Made by a program: the position numbers and the translations under genes. Shown one piece after another: positions 40,601 to 47,300 of a stretch of 61,706 nt of DNA. Position 1 is the stretch's first letter, and each line of letters starts with the position of its first letter. Below the pieces are notes generated by a model, which did not search any database, was not told where the DNA came from, and saw only the letters and a list, made by a program, of their open reading frames with translations. Location of the stretch: contig CALBZA010000031.1 of assembly GCA_937890005.1 (NCBI GenBank), positions 1 through 61,706 of the forward strand, written 5' to 3'. This DNA comes from an uncultured Verrucomicrobia subdivision 3 bacterium (GTDB taxonomy: Bacteria; Verrucomicrobiota; Verrucomicrobiia; Limisphaerales; DASXHY01).

Positions 40601-41348
40601 TGTTGAGCTGTGCGGTTTCAAATTCCGGAGGCAATTGGACCGTGGAACCGATCTGCTGGTTGAGCGCCGCCGCCAGCGCCAGCTTTTCCTCCAGTTCCGC
40701 CGCGGGAATGATTTCGGTCGAATCGGTGAACTTCGGCGAGACCACCGGGAAATTGATGTTGATGGTTTTCCCATCGAGCACGAACGCCGCTTCGAATTCC
40801 ACGACGCGGAAGTTCGATTCGTCGATGAAAATGCCCTTCTCCACGATTTCATCGTAGGTCAGCGGCCGCGAGGTCACGCGTGAAACCAGCACTTCATCAA
40901 AGACGCGGACAGGAATGATGTTCGGCGCGCCTTCCATCCTCGTCTCACCGGTCACGGCATCCACCAGCCGGATGGAATCGAGCTGATAATCGCCGACGAG
41001 ATTGATGGTTGGGAAAAGGAGCGCCTGATTCACCGGTCCGACAAGGCGGCGCGGTTCGGGAAAACCGGGTCCCCGGAGAAACGCCTCGACATAGGCGCCT
41101 TCCGCGAGCGCCTGCGTCGCATCGCCACCGGTCAGTGTGATCATCACGGAACCGGCAATTCCTTTTGGAACCGCGACCGCTGCGGGCGTCACCTGAAGTC
41201 CGGTGCCGTTCACGCGATATTCGAGCGTGGTGAGCGGCGATGCGGCGTGGACCAACGACATCGCGGCGATCGACTGCCAGAGCGCGAGGATCAGCATCCC
41301 TGCGCGGCGGGCAATCAGCCGGGGCTTTTGTCGAAGGTTGTTCATCAT
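25632..41348 (-). CDS. Giant exported multidomain protein (carboxypeptidase-regulatory-like, Ig-like, TSP3 and glycine-rich repeats)
   Basis: A 5238-aa protein, unrecognised as a whole. The start codon ATG (41348) lies one base after the stop of the RHS gene. Approximate domain order: signal peptide 1-36; beta-rich N-terminal domains to about 900, including a DGQIGTADDV metal-binding-like loop near 360; about 13 carboxypeptidase-regulatory-like modules 923-2190; Ig-like (Big_5-type) and other beta domains 2197-2925; first TSP3/EF-hand-like block 2930-3000 (DTDGDDMPDAWE, DTDGDGLMDG); a beta domain; second TSP3 block 3290-3375; six glycine-rich repeats about 3380-5118; a final beta module 5119-5236 of the type in the FN3 protein at 10238. 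No enzyme motif, sortase motif, PEP-CTERM or beta-barrel is visible, so secretion and anchoring are unexplained. A calcium-stiffened adhesin or matrix role is inference. Confidence 0.85.
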   Translation of the reverse strand: MMNNLRQKPRLIARRAGMLILALWQSIAAMSLVHAASPLTTLEYRVNGTGLQVTPAAVAVPKGIAGSVMITLTGGDATQALAEGAYVEAFLRGPGFPEPRRLVGPVNQALLFPTINLVGDYQLDSIRLVDAVTGETRMEGAPNIIPVRVFDEVLVSRVTSRPLTYDEIVEKGIFIDESNFRVVEFEAAFVLDGKTININFPVVSPKFTDSTEIIPAAELEEKLALAAALNQQIGSTVQLPPEFETAQLNIEVQGINFQVVDPEEEESLSLRIPPIPALMVIPGNIGYLNQFFSVQIFTENGAPRGSGLSVYNIQALLKLPPGQDRVPAADYNNPGDDPLRFARIGPDKLIQPIQQIVQPGADGQIGTADDVPRLQPGQSGRAEFLVEGLREGLHVMDLDLEADMDGLAAGPVRVKGKAAGSVLVRNPRFSMAFSHPRTVRVGEPYDASVTILNTGITPANLVQVTLNRNSISGARLEDESQQTVELGTILPGQTATATFRMRSLRTGAVSFSNLTTSDDSVVGRFRLSMGVDERGVALSPDSIGMPEQVNSLPAGLMFAADRVLGQALSIATAAQLPPGVLRVTRSTVTRRVLDLAEAGQRLSYGDPAKRVFADLLRDWQGGREGSAGFDQILRETDAGREWREALFAAIESADQLDATTRLIDRAADYAGLGQQFVVASGSTGELRVNFGEGKDATLSRSTQPYALVYGGTNGTWANFRMETNATVFWTFTNGPPSADIAVLLVNSNGTARQLHWTLSNPLPDAEYFFSLNDPLERLQVDLLGDGFVDSTVQPTATTVNELPPQLVAVEQDLMVLAGRPSNPCLGLPYRNYGTVVAVVFSKPMTQTGAGIPSAYTVDGDNGANSVQIQPGGRVAYLNLRKGISAIRPRSLTLTDVSDARGNLMPTVTRSIRSVYPGTDVPFTGGVAIRGRALKGDGSPAKGIPVTLTMYDQTWGPYSCEAWTRRVSQVFTDEGGNFEFDFVMAGIAYSVSATDTSGMSEEALALIAANSTEGQIQREKILELATSPSTRDTLLGLFATGSLPEAIAKVEGLDRALIRDSVVIGSSREGQTVPIALRFRGRATVVGQVLAADGVTPLSRAAVNLFPDSGSRELGRGVFSDTDGRFVFYGVPLGVFTVEVKTSDRRTRTVAGLLNTPGEVATLRIELPSTITPVGTLQGTVFEADNLTPHPNARIFIGRTEGSQVRDVVRIVDADADGNWVASDLPAREFDVVAVSFDGQRKGVRQRFTVMPNSTSVVNVSLEATTLVFGRVQFDDGRPAPNALVAGGLTLVRTDENGNFTLEGVPVGRRQISAGVERNPAAGIDFPRLGSADVNVIAGAANFVVVKLRPAGRIFGKVTDLNGKGIGGIRVAVPMSGGFYWTDADSQGNYVFENLGLGNYILSAPANAVSPQLDVNKLNEQIRSGNEDEILAAFEEAIRVFIGADDPLITGEQRNFRPVTWGTTTARLLFDGQSVEANIRMLREGTVAGRVLNHQGVPIGARIRLTGIGPALNGEPKITIRGERDSDPATGVFIFPGQLLAGPWTVQAASPFYPTVIQVSGFTTELDPNVTNVVLKFPPIQDYNGRLVGRVFNPDGSLVGEGVRVKINFSDDYEIQTDTNGFFDTQITVPARGYRVEAIDDDSGLRGEAYVNVAAGITNQVEVHLLTRNSAVEVTVLRGNGLPASGAQVDLEHGSYPREARVTVFADADGKATFTGLWEGRYAVTANYIEGSTKVSARGGLTVEANQTGTITLRVGATGTITGRFVKLDQVTPVEGAQVTIGNIGFAGTDADGRFQFLGVPLGSYQLITSDPVTGAFARASATVGFADQIVDVLIVEGARGEVNGYVIDSYGNSYVAGATVRIDYSDGLTPSRTVTTGPDGRFSFPGSPVGNFTLRAHDLPISQGGRNTSGTASGILGASTLLASVNIQLQPLGSLPIHVVRPDGVTSAQNVTVTMAGRQLDTDVDGIVRFDNLALGNYTITAISRNGGELRNATRIGASVGQTGTNPPVTVRLPGVGSVQGVVVASDGVTPVSGAEVIISFQSGVFAGTTVTAVSGAGDGRFEFTDVPVGEYRVSASSVSLAGSATGSITNHLEVDEVTLRLGASGIVMGRLLRADGITTVSNVDVLVTYQSQSLNPGRAYIRTTPAGTFAFTNIPIGSFDLEAVAPSFGGLIRRCDALASNGQVVDLGDLVFDEDFPSVIAVSPEDTLDQVPTTTLVRIDFSEAIATNSVNTNGIYLRSVASGIKVAATLQVVETNGVPRVVVLDPIAPLASEQIYELVVIAGDLVNGSGAVIGSGPRDLVGRPMVTPFVSRFRTADDEPPVLVSIFPTNNMVQVDPRAVPRLTFNEAIRASGFSFNLTGPSGTVAGEAAVGVNNRVLSFLPAADLQPNATYTLSVSNVFDIAGNRAAAEPFVLTFNTLDTVGPTIASLQIASNALPVAGATVLIEALISGDEPNASVRFTRDFVPVGTATNVPFRVPVTLPASGSTTVRAIATDQYGNDGPFAELVITVQPPKPPTVQVTLVSPAAEPIPSGSTVIVNVTATGDTAITNLTALVGGAANGILVTTNAATLQAQGVVTTNSGFGQVVRVFVQATDSLGLTTGQQSFDFAVLDATPPQVGIIAPAAQSVFEPGSTLPLSLQLADNFSVTEVSVTVAGAFTVSNLFAINPPVTSGTRLIELSVPANAPTNGEPIQVSVRARDAAGNFSVTAVQTFRMPDRTSPLLLSATPTNGATAQSLWLQAMSFDFDEAIDPQTVTNNVFVTNNAGLAISFTASLANSNRRLVISLPRPLPRGVTFTNVLLSGLGDAAGNPWRRAAGSGDSFASEIFTFTTANILDVSPTNGSRFLVGQSVPVTVAFERGLGAGFFRFQINTNAPVQVVVPINASNVTAQVPTPSDQTNAVLYISASDTIAFTEPLMLEPIQLNLSPQSFDTDGDDMPDAWEIANGLDPLTNDAGLNPDGDLLTNLEEFLAGTDPHNPDTDGDGLMDGADPNPLDPVDGLRPTVLTFDIVGIANAQNINQNYGDRVTNNVSGNFSYGGTNPFTPNVTVAYGNSDPALWTTGYGNLTNVLIEDQDSSGVLTVTFAADTGFVVNLHHFDLAAFTTAFASDPTVSVVEVLNAEGTALYSVTNLLVSRNAHTGLDFTPALSDATLTIRVDARNLGSLNDDIGIDNIRFSQAASSNLPPTIEFPDIIEIVQGVSTNLMVTVSDADGNLRTLQVRESLADSNVRLFNALQFTATGTGDFTVPTNAASLSTTITVAHAYTNAVQFTLRAVDSEGLDTVRVVSVITLPDLDGDGIPDRDDPDIDGDGLSNTQELAMGTSVTNPDTDGDGIPDGVEVAGSNGFVTDPLKVDTDGDGVSDAFEIALGTDPTVAEGSGVVVIDNRTVTLSGLAQAQTLVLTNGGALTHPAAGIAPGLLGEPRLEVVANSLVIASGSRIDVSARGYLGGRSGANGGDIGRTLGNTVTGGSTWRNGGGYGGLGGLGSSSLGLNYVYGSFANPNELGSGGGTDTGAGGSGGGRVRIVAQTLILNGEIRANGGDGSTWAGGGSGGAIYLSAATIQGSGAIQANGGAGASQSGAGGGGRVAIYYTNSIDFTLTNILAAGGRAGTRVANPGTIYIQHHGFSDQLIVDGGAANNIVTATPMPSVAAHPGGGLDSYSLTDRSAFFEPGSLIGLRLQPNTNSTATFRIIANTRSRIFTDPADGRLIDVALAADSYRVVFGVGRLVIQNGATVELLDAHQSRPDRRGHLTAGSIELRNNARLTHPYSTLDWQFGLELNIADSLTVDATSRVDVSDRGYLGGRSGGNNGDVGRTLGNTTAGGSVHRNGGSYGGVGGPGSSDNFANAVYGAYFDPDEPGSGGGSDGGPGGSGGGVVRITASHIALDGQILANGGNGSTYAGGGSGGAIGINTVSFSGLGQITANGGDAGNQSGGGGGGRIALYYGSLSGFDLANLRADGGIGASIGGTGTIYTREGTNAAVIVVRGSAQETPLPITHPDDHMIIDGAKVSSTNLVLASLTLTNGAILTHPATTGDLETRLELNIGKLVISTNSRIDVSARGYLGGRSFGNGGDVGRTLGNTTVGGSTRRNGGSYGGLGAYGSTETTVNASYGSYIDPNELGSGGGTDTGTGGTGGGLLRITANEVLLEGEIRANGGSGSTYAGGGSGGGVRISTTTFGGTGWIRANGGNAGNQSGGGGGGRVAIQYAAGEIDPSRIQTLGGTALSMGAPGTIYIRKGASTPQLIVRGTGRETPLPSSLSTEQLLVDAAYVSATNITVSRLILTNGAVLTHPGTTSTSEARLSIVAPELVVSTNSRIDVSARGYLGGRSGDNGGDWGRTFGNTTAGGSTRRNGGSYGGLGAYGSTETTVNAAYGSYLDPNELGSGGGSDTGAGGAGGGLVRISSSQFILEGEIRADGGNGSTYAGGGSGGGVRITTTTIGGVGRITANGGDAGNQSGGGGGGRIAIQYDASAGFNFARVQALGGNARGDGAPGTVYIRQGSSTPQLIVRGTGRETPLPDSISGEHLVLDAAFVSATNVQVASLMITNGSILTHPAADSVSESRLEISTTSLFIDANSRIDVSERGYLGARSGDNPGDSGRTFGNTVLGGSTRRNGGSYGGSGAVGSTAGIANPIYGSFSNPNELGSGGGSDFGPAGSGGGLVRINTSTLTLDGQILADGQSGSTYAGGGSGGGIRIETDTLTGTGLVRASGGSTGNQSGSGGGGRIAIFYQTAFDSVLTNVHALGGLIGLRQGSPGTIYFKGPTDPFGRLLIDARGTNVPTRATLLISLAGRTNTALFVNELIDTNASFAPGSLIGLKLKLNPAHSRTFTIIGNTTNSILTDPADGDMRTAGGVGSSYVAELQVGHFGVKGGAIVEVLDGDSAKAVRRGHLHALSGEVTDGSVLTHPETTGSSEFGLELIFDDLFVIDASSRVDVSARGYLGARSEGNPGNEGRTLGNTTAGGSTRRNGGSYGGSGSFGNAGGSVNALYGTAENPDHPGSGGGSDNASAGNGGGVIRIHANTLRLDGSLKADGDIGGSLGGGGSGGSIWIAARTLEGNGSMSAAGGNSPNAGAGGGGRIAVRFESAPMFAFENIVAPGGSLQTPAGAGTVMLLQTNYFAPPRLDTVAESPVFLGIALARLATSGAARVHDASLNDVTLRWRGQIGGNYVLEHSMNLVNWTTIPFAIFEVQPGLFEATGPRPSAEQGFFRVRQMPSAQLLNLSAPSEFNGSSTPTVPGIQSR
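26000..31220 (-). repeat. Six glycine-rich repeats of the giant protein
   Basis: Each unit has a core SR(I/V)DVSxRGYLGxRS, then GRTxGNTxxGGS, RNGGSYGG, a YGxxxxPxxxGSGGG segment, ANGGxGSTYAGGGSGG and GGGGGRIA, ending in a GTIYI-like strand. The Tyr codons of GYLG lie at 31014, 29955, 29169, 28386, 27600 and 26538, giving spacings of 353, 262, 261, 262 and 354 codons. The two long spacings contain an extra module (EPGSLIGL to RRGHL). Units 3 and 4 are the most alike in protein. The pattern suggests a beta-solenoid. Confidence 0.85.
31215..32560 (-). repeat. Two TSP3-type calcium-binding blocks
   Basis: Aspartate-rich loops of the form D-x-D-G-D-G-x-x-D occur in two blocks (about 32340-32560 and 31215-31480), with motifs DTDGDGLMDG, DLDGDGIPD, DIDGDGLSN, DTDGDGIPDG and DTDGDGVSDAFE. 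They flank a discoidin-like or beta-sandwich stretch and an Ig-like domain, and directly precede the glycine-rich repeats. Confidence 0.8.
34770..38600 (-). repeat. About thirteen carboxypeptidase-regulatory-like modules
   Basis: Tandem modules of about 90-110 residues, each with an opening G-x-V-x(5-10)-G-x-P-x-x-x-A-x-V strand pair and a later TDxxGxFxFxxVPxGxYxV-like segment. Recognisable openings include GRALKGDGSPAKGIPV, GQVLAADGVTPLSRAAV, GRVQFDDGRPAPNALV, GKVTDLNGKGIGGIRV, GRVLNHQGVPIGARI, GYVIDSYGNSYVAGATV and GVVVASDGVTPVSGAEV. These are transthyretin-like beta-sandwiches, commonly spacers in exported bacterial proteins. Confidence 0.75.
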
Positions 41349-41349
41349 C

Positions 41350-44300
41350 TCAGTTCTTATAGTAAAACGGTACGGGGAACAGTTTTTCGTGCACTTTTTT
41401 GTCGCGACGCATCTGGACAGCGCGTTGGAGCGTGAGTCTCAAGTCGAAGCCTTTCCCTCTCATCTGAGGATTGAACATCACATTTTTGTAGAAGCTTTCG
41501 TGCTCCAGCACCGCGGCATCCACATCGACGTGCTCGTTGATCTTCAATTCGTTCGGATCGAATGTGATGGAGAAGGCCTCGCCAATACCTTTCGTCATCT
41601 TCTTGTTGATCATCTCGATTGCGTGATAGCCGAAATATCCGCCGTCGCTGAGGGCATGACGCGACCCGTATTCCTGCGGGATGTTCAGGGAGAATCCGTG
41701 CTGATAAACCTTTTGAATTTCATGTCCTTTGATCTCGGCGCCGGCCTGGATCGCCATGTCTTTGTAGCCGGACGTGAGTCTGGCGACCTCACTGTTGACG
41801 GCGTTCTGGAATCGCTGCAGTTCGGACATCGAGGCAATCTGACCGTTCAGTTTCGCGTAGAGGCCATCGACGTCGCCAACGAACACTTCGCCTGTTTTCT
41901 CTTCGTTTACTTCATGCCGCGCGAGACCATCTTCCTCGGTCTTCACCACAACCTTTTCCTCCTTGGTCTGATAGAACTCATCAAGCCGCGCCAGGCGCGC
42001 GACCGCTTTGTCGCCAAACGCCCGGATGCCCAGCTCCCAGGTGCGATTCGCCCGATGCTCGCGATACATCACGCGAATGTGCGCCGCAATTTCCATCCCG
42101 CCCAATCCGAGGTCGGTGAGTTTCTTATACGAATGATCCAGCATCCCGAGTTCATGCGAGTTGTAACCTTTTCCATGCAAATAGGAGCGGAAGGCTTCGT
42201 AGGTGACCCCTTTGGGAAGCAGACCGGAAGGATCGCGGAGCGACACCGGATTATTCGCCATTCCCGCGTAATGATTGACGCTCCCGCTGTATCCCAGCGG
42301 ATCGGGCTGCAGGAACATTCCCGAGAACGGATCGTAGAATCGGGCGCGAAGATAGAAGAGCCCGCTCTCGTAATCGAAATACTGTCCCTGGAACAACACG
42401 CGCGAACCGACGCTGCTCCGGGCGATACGAACCGGCGCGGTGTTCGCCTGAGGGGTTGCCTGGTAATAAATCGTTCCCGGAATTCCCGAATTCGTAAGCG
42501 TGACGGTGCGCATGCTGTTCGAATTCCCCCATTCATCCATCAAGGCGCCGGCATTGATGACGAGTGAAATCGCGCCGGTTGCCGTTTGCGTGGGTGTGAA
42601 GCGCAGCGCGGACAACGGTTCGACGCTCGGAATCGAATTTTCCCAAACGATGTTGCCGGCAATCGGAGCATTGGAGGCATTCAGAAGCGAAATGACGCCA
42701 TCGAGGTTTCCAGAAACAGGAACCAGTCCGGTTCCCACACCGGGATCAACAAACGTCGGTTGCACCGGCTCGGAAAACACAACGACCAGCGATCCGCCCG
42801 GACCGTTCTCGATGCGATTCACGACGGGCGCGGTTGTGTCCCTCAGTTCGATCGACGGCTGTCCGAACGTGTCATACCAAACCCGCTCCACCACCTGCCC
42901 CGCCGCGTCCGCAACCGCAACGACCGACATCGCGCCATCGGACAGGAAATAGTAACGGTGCAGTTGCTCGTCGTCCGGATGACGCAGGTCAGCCGCAACC
43001 GGCGCATCACCGCTGCCATAGTAATATCTCGCGACCACACGCGGCGGCGTCACTGTGCGATCGTATTCCTCCAACAGCCGCGCGGCATCGTCATAGACGT
43101 AGGCGGAATGTCGGATGACCGTTCCATTCTGAGAAACCTTGCTTGAGAACCGAAGGCCGCCCGGTTGGAACTGGTTTTCAATCATCACTCCATCCGCACG
43201 CGTCACACGCGTCATCCGGCCCAAACCGTCGTGCTCAAATGTCGCTGCAACCGGTTGTGCCGCATCACCGGATTCCGGACGAATCCAAAGCTGCGCGGAA
43301 CTGACATTTCCCTTCGGATCAGCCTGGCCGCGGGAGAAGCCATCCACGATTCCCGGCAGCAGAAATTCGTCATGAGCCGTCCAGTTGGTCGCAAAGGGGG
43401 GTGCGCGCGGAGATGATCCCGAGAGAGCAACTGTTGTCAGGTAATCGAGTCCGGCGGCGTGATAGCTGTACTGGCGGGCGTACAATTCGGGTCCCGATCC
43501 GTTCGCATTCGTCAGCAGAACACTAATCTTCGCCTGCGCCACTCGCTCTCCGGAATCAAACCCGAACACATCCGCCTTTCCACCGCGATGCAGGAACTGC
43601 CGGGCCTGGATGTTGTTCGCGGGATCGTATTGATAACGCATGTGCGCCGTCACCGAATCGTCGGCGGTCCGCTCAATCCTGGTGGCGGTCAGACGCCCGC
43701 GAACGTCGTATTGATTCACCACTTCCAGCGCTGAGCCGAGTTGCACCACTTTCGGCTGCGAATTGCCCTGCCACGAAACGGCGTTGATGATGTTTCCGTT
43801 CGTGTCGGACAACCCAGTCAAACGACCGGTCACATCGCGCGTTTCCGTCACCACGACACCGGAAGGATAGGTAATCGTCCTTCGTCCGCCGTCCGGATAA
43901 TAGCCATAGGCGACTGTGAAATCCTGACCGTCCTCGTGGAAATGCGCCGCGACCAGCGGCCCGGCCGGATCATAATCATACCGGGTTTCATGCGTGCTCC
44001 CGCCGTTCATCGCGTAGGTCACCACGCGGATTCGATCCAGCGCATCGTAAGTGTATTGCTCTTCAAGCGTCCGGCCCTGGTAGGTCAGCTTGCGTTCGGT
44101 CATGCGACGCTGGAGATCGTATTTCCGCGTCTCAGATCCGCCCGGCATGGTGATCGTCATCGGCATGCTGCGCGGATCATAATCGGCAAAGGCGGTCGCC
44201 GCCTCGTTTCGAAGCGTCTTCGATTTCAGCCGCAGCGACGAATCGTAATCGAGCTTGAATCCGGAATCGGGGTCGCCTTCATAAACCATCTGACGCTGCG

Positions 44301-47300
44301 CATCGCGCCGATACTGGACCTCCATTCCGTCCGCACGTTTCTTTCGCTGCAGTTCTCCAAGCGCCGTGTGTTCCAGAATGGCGGCGTTGTTGCGCGGATT
44401 CGTGATCCGCGTGAAATTGCCATCCGCCCGCGGCTGATACTCATATTTGAGTCCGAGCAAATCCCTCAACGAGGTCCGCTGATCCATGTCGTTCAACTCG
44501 TAAAATTGGGAATACGTGGCGCCCTCTTCCATCGAATCCATCTGATACACGCGGCCACTTGCGTCACGATGCAGCACGGTCCGGAAATTCGGATTCGAAT
44601 ACTCCGTGACATTGCCGGCACTGTCCCAGACGGTGCGCGAAACCATGCGCGGCGCCGTCACCTCGCTGAACCGCACGCCGTAGGCATAGCTGAATTGCGG
44701 CGAAATCGCGGTGCCATGCATCGTCACCGTAAGATGCCTTCCAAGCGCATCGATGGAGTCATAGGACAAGTGACGCACCGGACCGAACACTGGATCGGTA
44801 AACAAATCCGACATGAGTTGTCCGCCCCGATGAAAGGTCCTGGTCCGCACGTAATCCTGCGTTCCGGTTTTCTGAACGACCGTCGTGGCGCGATCCAATC
44901 CATCGTAACTGTAGGTCCGCACCACATCTCCGCCGTGCTTCACACTGAGGAGGTTGTTGTTCAGGTCGTATTCAAACTCTTCAACGTAATCCCCGAACGT
45001 CGATTTGATCACATTGCCCCGCGCGTCGTACTCGTAAACCTGCACCGTCCCGTTCGGATGCGTCACGGTTTCCACACGTGAACGTCGGTCGGGCGTGTAT
45101 CCAGTCGAATACGAACTGATCGTCCCATCCACCTCCACTCCGCTGACCGTGGTATTCGTAAGGAATCCCTTCTGATCGTAACCGTAATGCATGATCAACT
45201 GCTTGCCGTCGCCGACATCCTGTGAATTGAAAACAGCCCGCCCAATCTCATCGTAGGCTGTTTTCGTCACAAGCGGTCCGCGCGCAATCTGCACGGGCTG
45301 CATGCGGTTGTTGTAGATGAACGTGGTCGGAAAACCGATCGGAGCCTTCACTGACGCCGGTCGCCCGAGTTGTGACGCCACGCTGCCGTCGTAGCTGTAT
45401 GTCAGGGTGATGTCGCCCGTGGTTTCAGAAAGAACGAATCCTGTGCCGCTGTCGTATTCCGTCGTCTGCTCGACGCCATCCTGATTCACGGTGCCAATCG
45501 GTTGTCCTTTTGAATTGTAGCTGATGGTGACCGAACCCTGCCCGTTGTAGTCGATCTTCTGAATGGAACGTTTGTCAGGCGTGAGCGTGTAATGAACGGA
45601 GAATCCATTCGCATCCACCTGTTCTCCCGACTGCTGATTGTAAGCGGGATCGTATTGGAACGTCTGCGTGTGGCCGACACCACCCCGCGGGCCGGGATCC
45701 GTGGTGACACTCCGCAGATTGGCGCGCGAACGGAACACGGGATTCTGGCTGTCATACACCAACGTTTCCGTGTTGCCCTCCGGATGACGAATGAAGGTCG
45801 GCTGACCATGCTCGTTGTTCACGCGCTCCTGTTTGGCCGGCGACGCAGCCGGACCCTCAATCGCGATCGATGTCAGGTTGCCGCGTTTGTCGAATGTCCG
45901 CGCGACGGAACTGCTGTCGCCGACACGCACCGAACTGATCTGCGATCCAACCGTTTTCGCGGAGTTGTTGACCGGAATCGTCATTTCCACATCGCCGAAG
46001 TTTCCGGTGGTGGACTTCGCGACAGGTTTTCCGGCATCACTCGTTTCATTGACCGCGGAAACCCACGGCGTTCCATTGGCGGTTGCCGAAATACCGACGA
46101 GCCGGCAGTTCGCGTAGGAATAAATCGTCTCGCTGCGGCCGGAGAAGCCGCCGTTCTCTCCGTGCACCTCGACGTCCAGCCTCTTCACGAGGAAACCCTG
46201 ATCATCATATTCGAACAGCACGTCGCGCCCGGTGTGATCGCGCAGACGGCAGATCAAACCTTCATGGAAGGAATTCGCGGTGTTTTCGTCCAGACCGTTG
46301 ACGAAATCCGGATCGACATCCTTGCGCCGATAATGACCGATCTCCACGTAACGCGGCGCAGAAACGGATTTGTCATCGATCCGCACGAGCCAGCCATTGC
46401 GATCGTATTGCAGCTCGTGGCGGTTCAATGGATACGCGTCGATGATCGTTTCCAGCCGGCCTGTCGGGGCGTAGCGATAGCGGATTCCCTCCGGCGTCAA
46501 TCGTTCGAAGCGTCCGTCCTTGAACTTCACCAGCAGATCGAACAGGCCGTGTTGAGGCAGGTAATAATCTGAAACGAGGTTCTGGTAATTGAATTCCTGC
46601 ACCAGCGGATCCTCGACGTATTCGGGCGGCATGTTGGTTCCCATCCACCGGAAATGAAACACTTTCCCCTGTCCATCGTTGAACAACACGTCCTGGCTCC
46701 CGGCGATGTTGCTGAGGTCGCGGTCTTCGCGCACGACGAGCGGCATCTGCAGTCCTTCCGGGAACGTGAGCGGATCGAGAACCGTCAGGCGCTGGTTGTA
46801 GTTGAAATCCCAGCCCACTCCGAACGGACCTTCATAGGTGTCCTGATTGCCAATCGTGCGAATGATGCTGATCGGCATTCGCGGACTCGGCAGCGCGAGA
46901 TCGACATCCGCGGTTCTCAATTCGCCGCTGTGGGCCTGGATGGTGCCGTAGGTGTCCTCAAGCGGCGATGAACCGCCCGTCGGCGGCGGGTTGTCGCCCA
47001 CGATGTAATCGCGGTTGATGGTGTAGGCGTTCACGGAGCTGATGGGGAAGATCAGCTTCCGGCGCGGATCGATTTTTGCCGCGAAAGGTCCGATCACCGG
47101 AGCGGCACCCGGATGTGTTGCCTGCGACGGTTCAATGAACGCGCGCAATCCCGCTCCGCTGAAAATGATTTCCCGATCCACTTCGCTTCGGAAATGGAAC
47201 AGTTCTTCCGAGGAAACAGCCTCTGTCACCAGCGCAAACGGGCGCGACAGATAACGGTTGTAGAATGGGCTTTGAGGATCGTCGCTCATGCGCCACGCCG

